From Gossypium raimondii (Eukaryota; Streptophyta; Magnoliopsida; Malvales; Malvaceae), in assembly GCF_025698545.1 (NCBI RefSeq), contig NC_068569.1:7006001-7070000 (forward strand): 64,000 nt of DNA. Direction: 5' to 3'. Under the pieces are notes generated by a model. That model saw only the letters and a program-made list of their open reading frames with translations, was not told where the DNA came from and did no database searches. Shown here one piece after another: positions 63,200 through 64,000 of this stretch (its first letter is position 1; each line of letters begins with the position of its first letter). The position numbers and the translations under genes are program-made.

Positions 63200-64000
63200 C
63201 CAAACTTGAAGGAAACGTTACTAGTACAGACAGGTGTCAAATGACCAGTGGAGGCTCCTAACCTTTGTCGTCATTCACAACAGCCAAGAATTTTCTATTT
63301 TTCTGTTTTCACTCTCTTCAGCAGATTGCTCCACGTCTCTCCTCTTATTCTCTATTATAAAAACTATTTTTGCTCTCAATCTCCAGTATAAAATGTACCA
63401 AAAATGATCCATCAAATAGTATGAAGGAATTCATTTTCTCATTTTCTGATTCTCTTTTATTTTCAGTATTTAGTCTATATTTTACACTTTTCTTGACTTA
63501 GTATCAGAGCCTTTCTTCCTCACGAATTAAGCTTCCGTTATGACTAGAGGTGCTCATGGGCCGGCCCGGGAAAAAAATCATAAGCCCGAGCCTGGCCCGA
63601 CCCATTTTTTAATAAATACCAAAAAATTATTTTAAAAATTAAAAAAATTATTTTAAAAATATTTTAAAAATATTTTAAAATTTAAAAAAAATTAAAAAGT
63701 ATTTTAAAATTAAAAAATTATAAAAAAAGTATTTTAAAATTAAAAAAATTAAAAATATTTATTATATCGGTAGAAATAGGCCCGGCCCAGCCAAAAAGTG
63801 GTGCCGAGGCCTGCCCGTTTTTAAACGGCCTTATTTTTTTGCCAAGCCCATATTTCGGGCCTATATTTTTACCCAAACCCTCCCATATTTCGGGCGGGCC
63901 GTCGGGCAGGGCCGAGCCGCCCGGCCCATGAGCACCTCTAGTTATGACCAACACCAACAGTAACGCCACCATTCAAACGACTGAATCTGTCACTGCCTCC
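63200..64000 (+). mobile_element. Probable 5' end of a Copia-like LTR retrotransposon, cut by the window edge
   Basis: A primer-binding-site-like TAGTATCAGAGC (63499-63510), similar to the initiator-Met tRNA complement, follows an LTR-like stretch with a TATTATAAAAAC box (about 63350). A gag-like open frame starts at 63944 and runs off the window. The LTR start is not defined; the interval is approximate. A MITE lies inside it at 63545-63940. Intactness cannot be judged because most of the element is outside the window. Confidence 0.45.
63545..63940. mobile_element. GC-rich hAT-like MITE, 396 bp, with intact target duplication
   Basis: Ends are inverted: TAGAGGTGCTCATGGGCC at left and GGCCCATGAGCACCTCTA at right. 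A perfect 8-bp direct repeat GTTATGAC flanks it (63537-63544 and 63941-63948). The middle is AT-rich. Perfect ends and duplication indicate recent insertion. Same family as the copy near 21733. Confidence 0.9.

Overview
This is a 64-kb piece of a dicot nuclear genome. It has AT-rich intergenic DNA, GT-AG introns, and host genes separated by several classes of plant transposable element. The element families (a Tekay/Del-like Gypsy LTR, a Mutator-like element carrying a plant mobile domain gene, hAT MITEs) fit Malvaceae and probably cotton (Gossypium). That taxonomic call is an inference from recall, not from a search.

Host genes, left to right: a 3' portion of a RABA2-type Rab11 GTPase (+, 1-1635); a complete type-1 protein phosphatase catalytic subunit (TOPP/PP1, +, 3488-5721); a 746-residue repetitive proline-rich cell-wall protein (+, 11981-14221); a decayed RNA polymerase II subunit RPB7 gene (+, 15348-17582); a small Ser/Lys-rich protein of unknown role (+, 18628-18867); a clade-A ABA co-receptor phosphatase of the HAI type (-, 24480-22622); two tandem tropinone-reductase-like SDR genes (-, 34257-31796 and 37639-35309); the large subunit of TFIIA (+, 50078-53311, 11 exons); a small single-exon gene of unknown role (-, 54442-54065); and an L-type lectin receptor kinase (-, 58792-56699). 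From memory of Arabidopsis locus names, RABA2D, TOPP2, a proline-rich protein, NRPB7, HAI1, a TFIIA-like gene and LecRK genes lie in this order around At5g59150-At5g59270. The window therefore looks like a conserved collinear block with the SDR pair and transposons added.

Mobile DNA: a 2.16-kb hAT-type element with GGTTAACCGA subterminal repeats (8120-10277); GC-rich hAT-like MITEs near 21.5-22.1 kb and at 63545-63940; a 0.67-kb hAT MITE (27603-28275); a roughly 1.9-kb foldback whose arms resemble the 5' end of a Gypsy LTR (about 28665-30520); and a 9.8-kb Mutator-like element (38532-48325). The Mutator-like element has a 9-bp target duplication, a decayed MuDR transposase, a convergent plant mobile domain gene, a telomere-like array and an inserted 2.76-kb solo LTR. 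The 5' end of a Copia-like element appears at the right edge, with a MITE inside it.

Functionally the host genes are independent units: trafficking, dephosphorylation, cell wall, transcription machinery, ABA signalling, secondary metabolism and surface perception. The clearest regulatory signal is a dense set of ACGTG boxes upstream of the ABA-type phosphatase. The most unusual host observations are the decayed RPB7 copy at its ancestral position and a second SDR in which Gln stands in the place of the catalytic Tyr.
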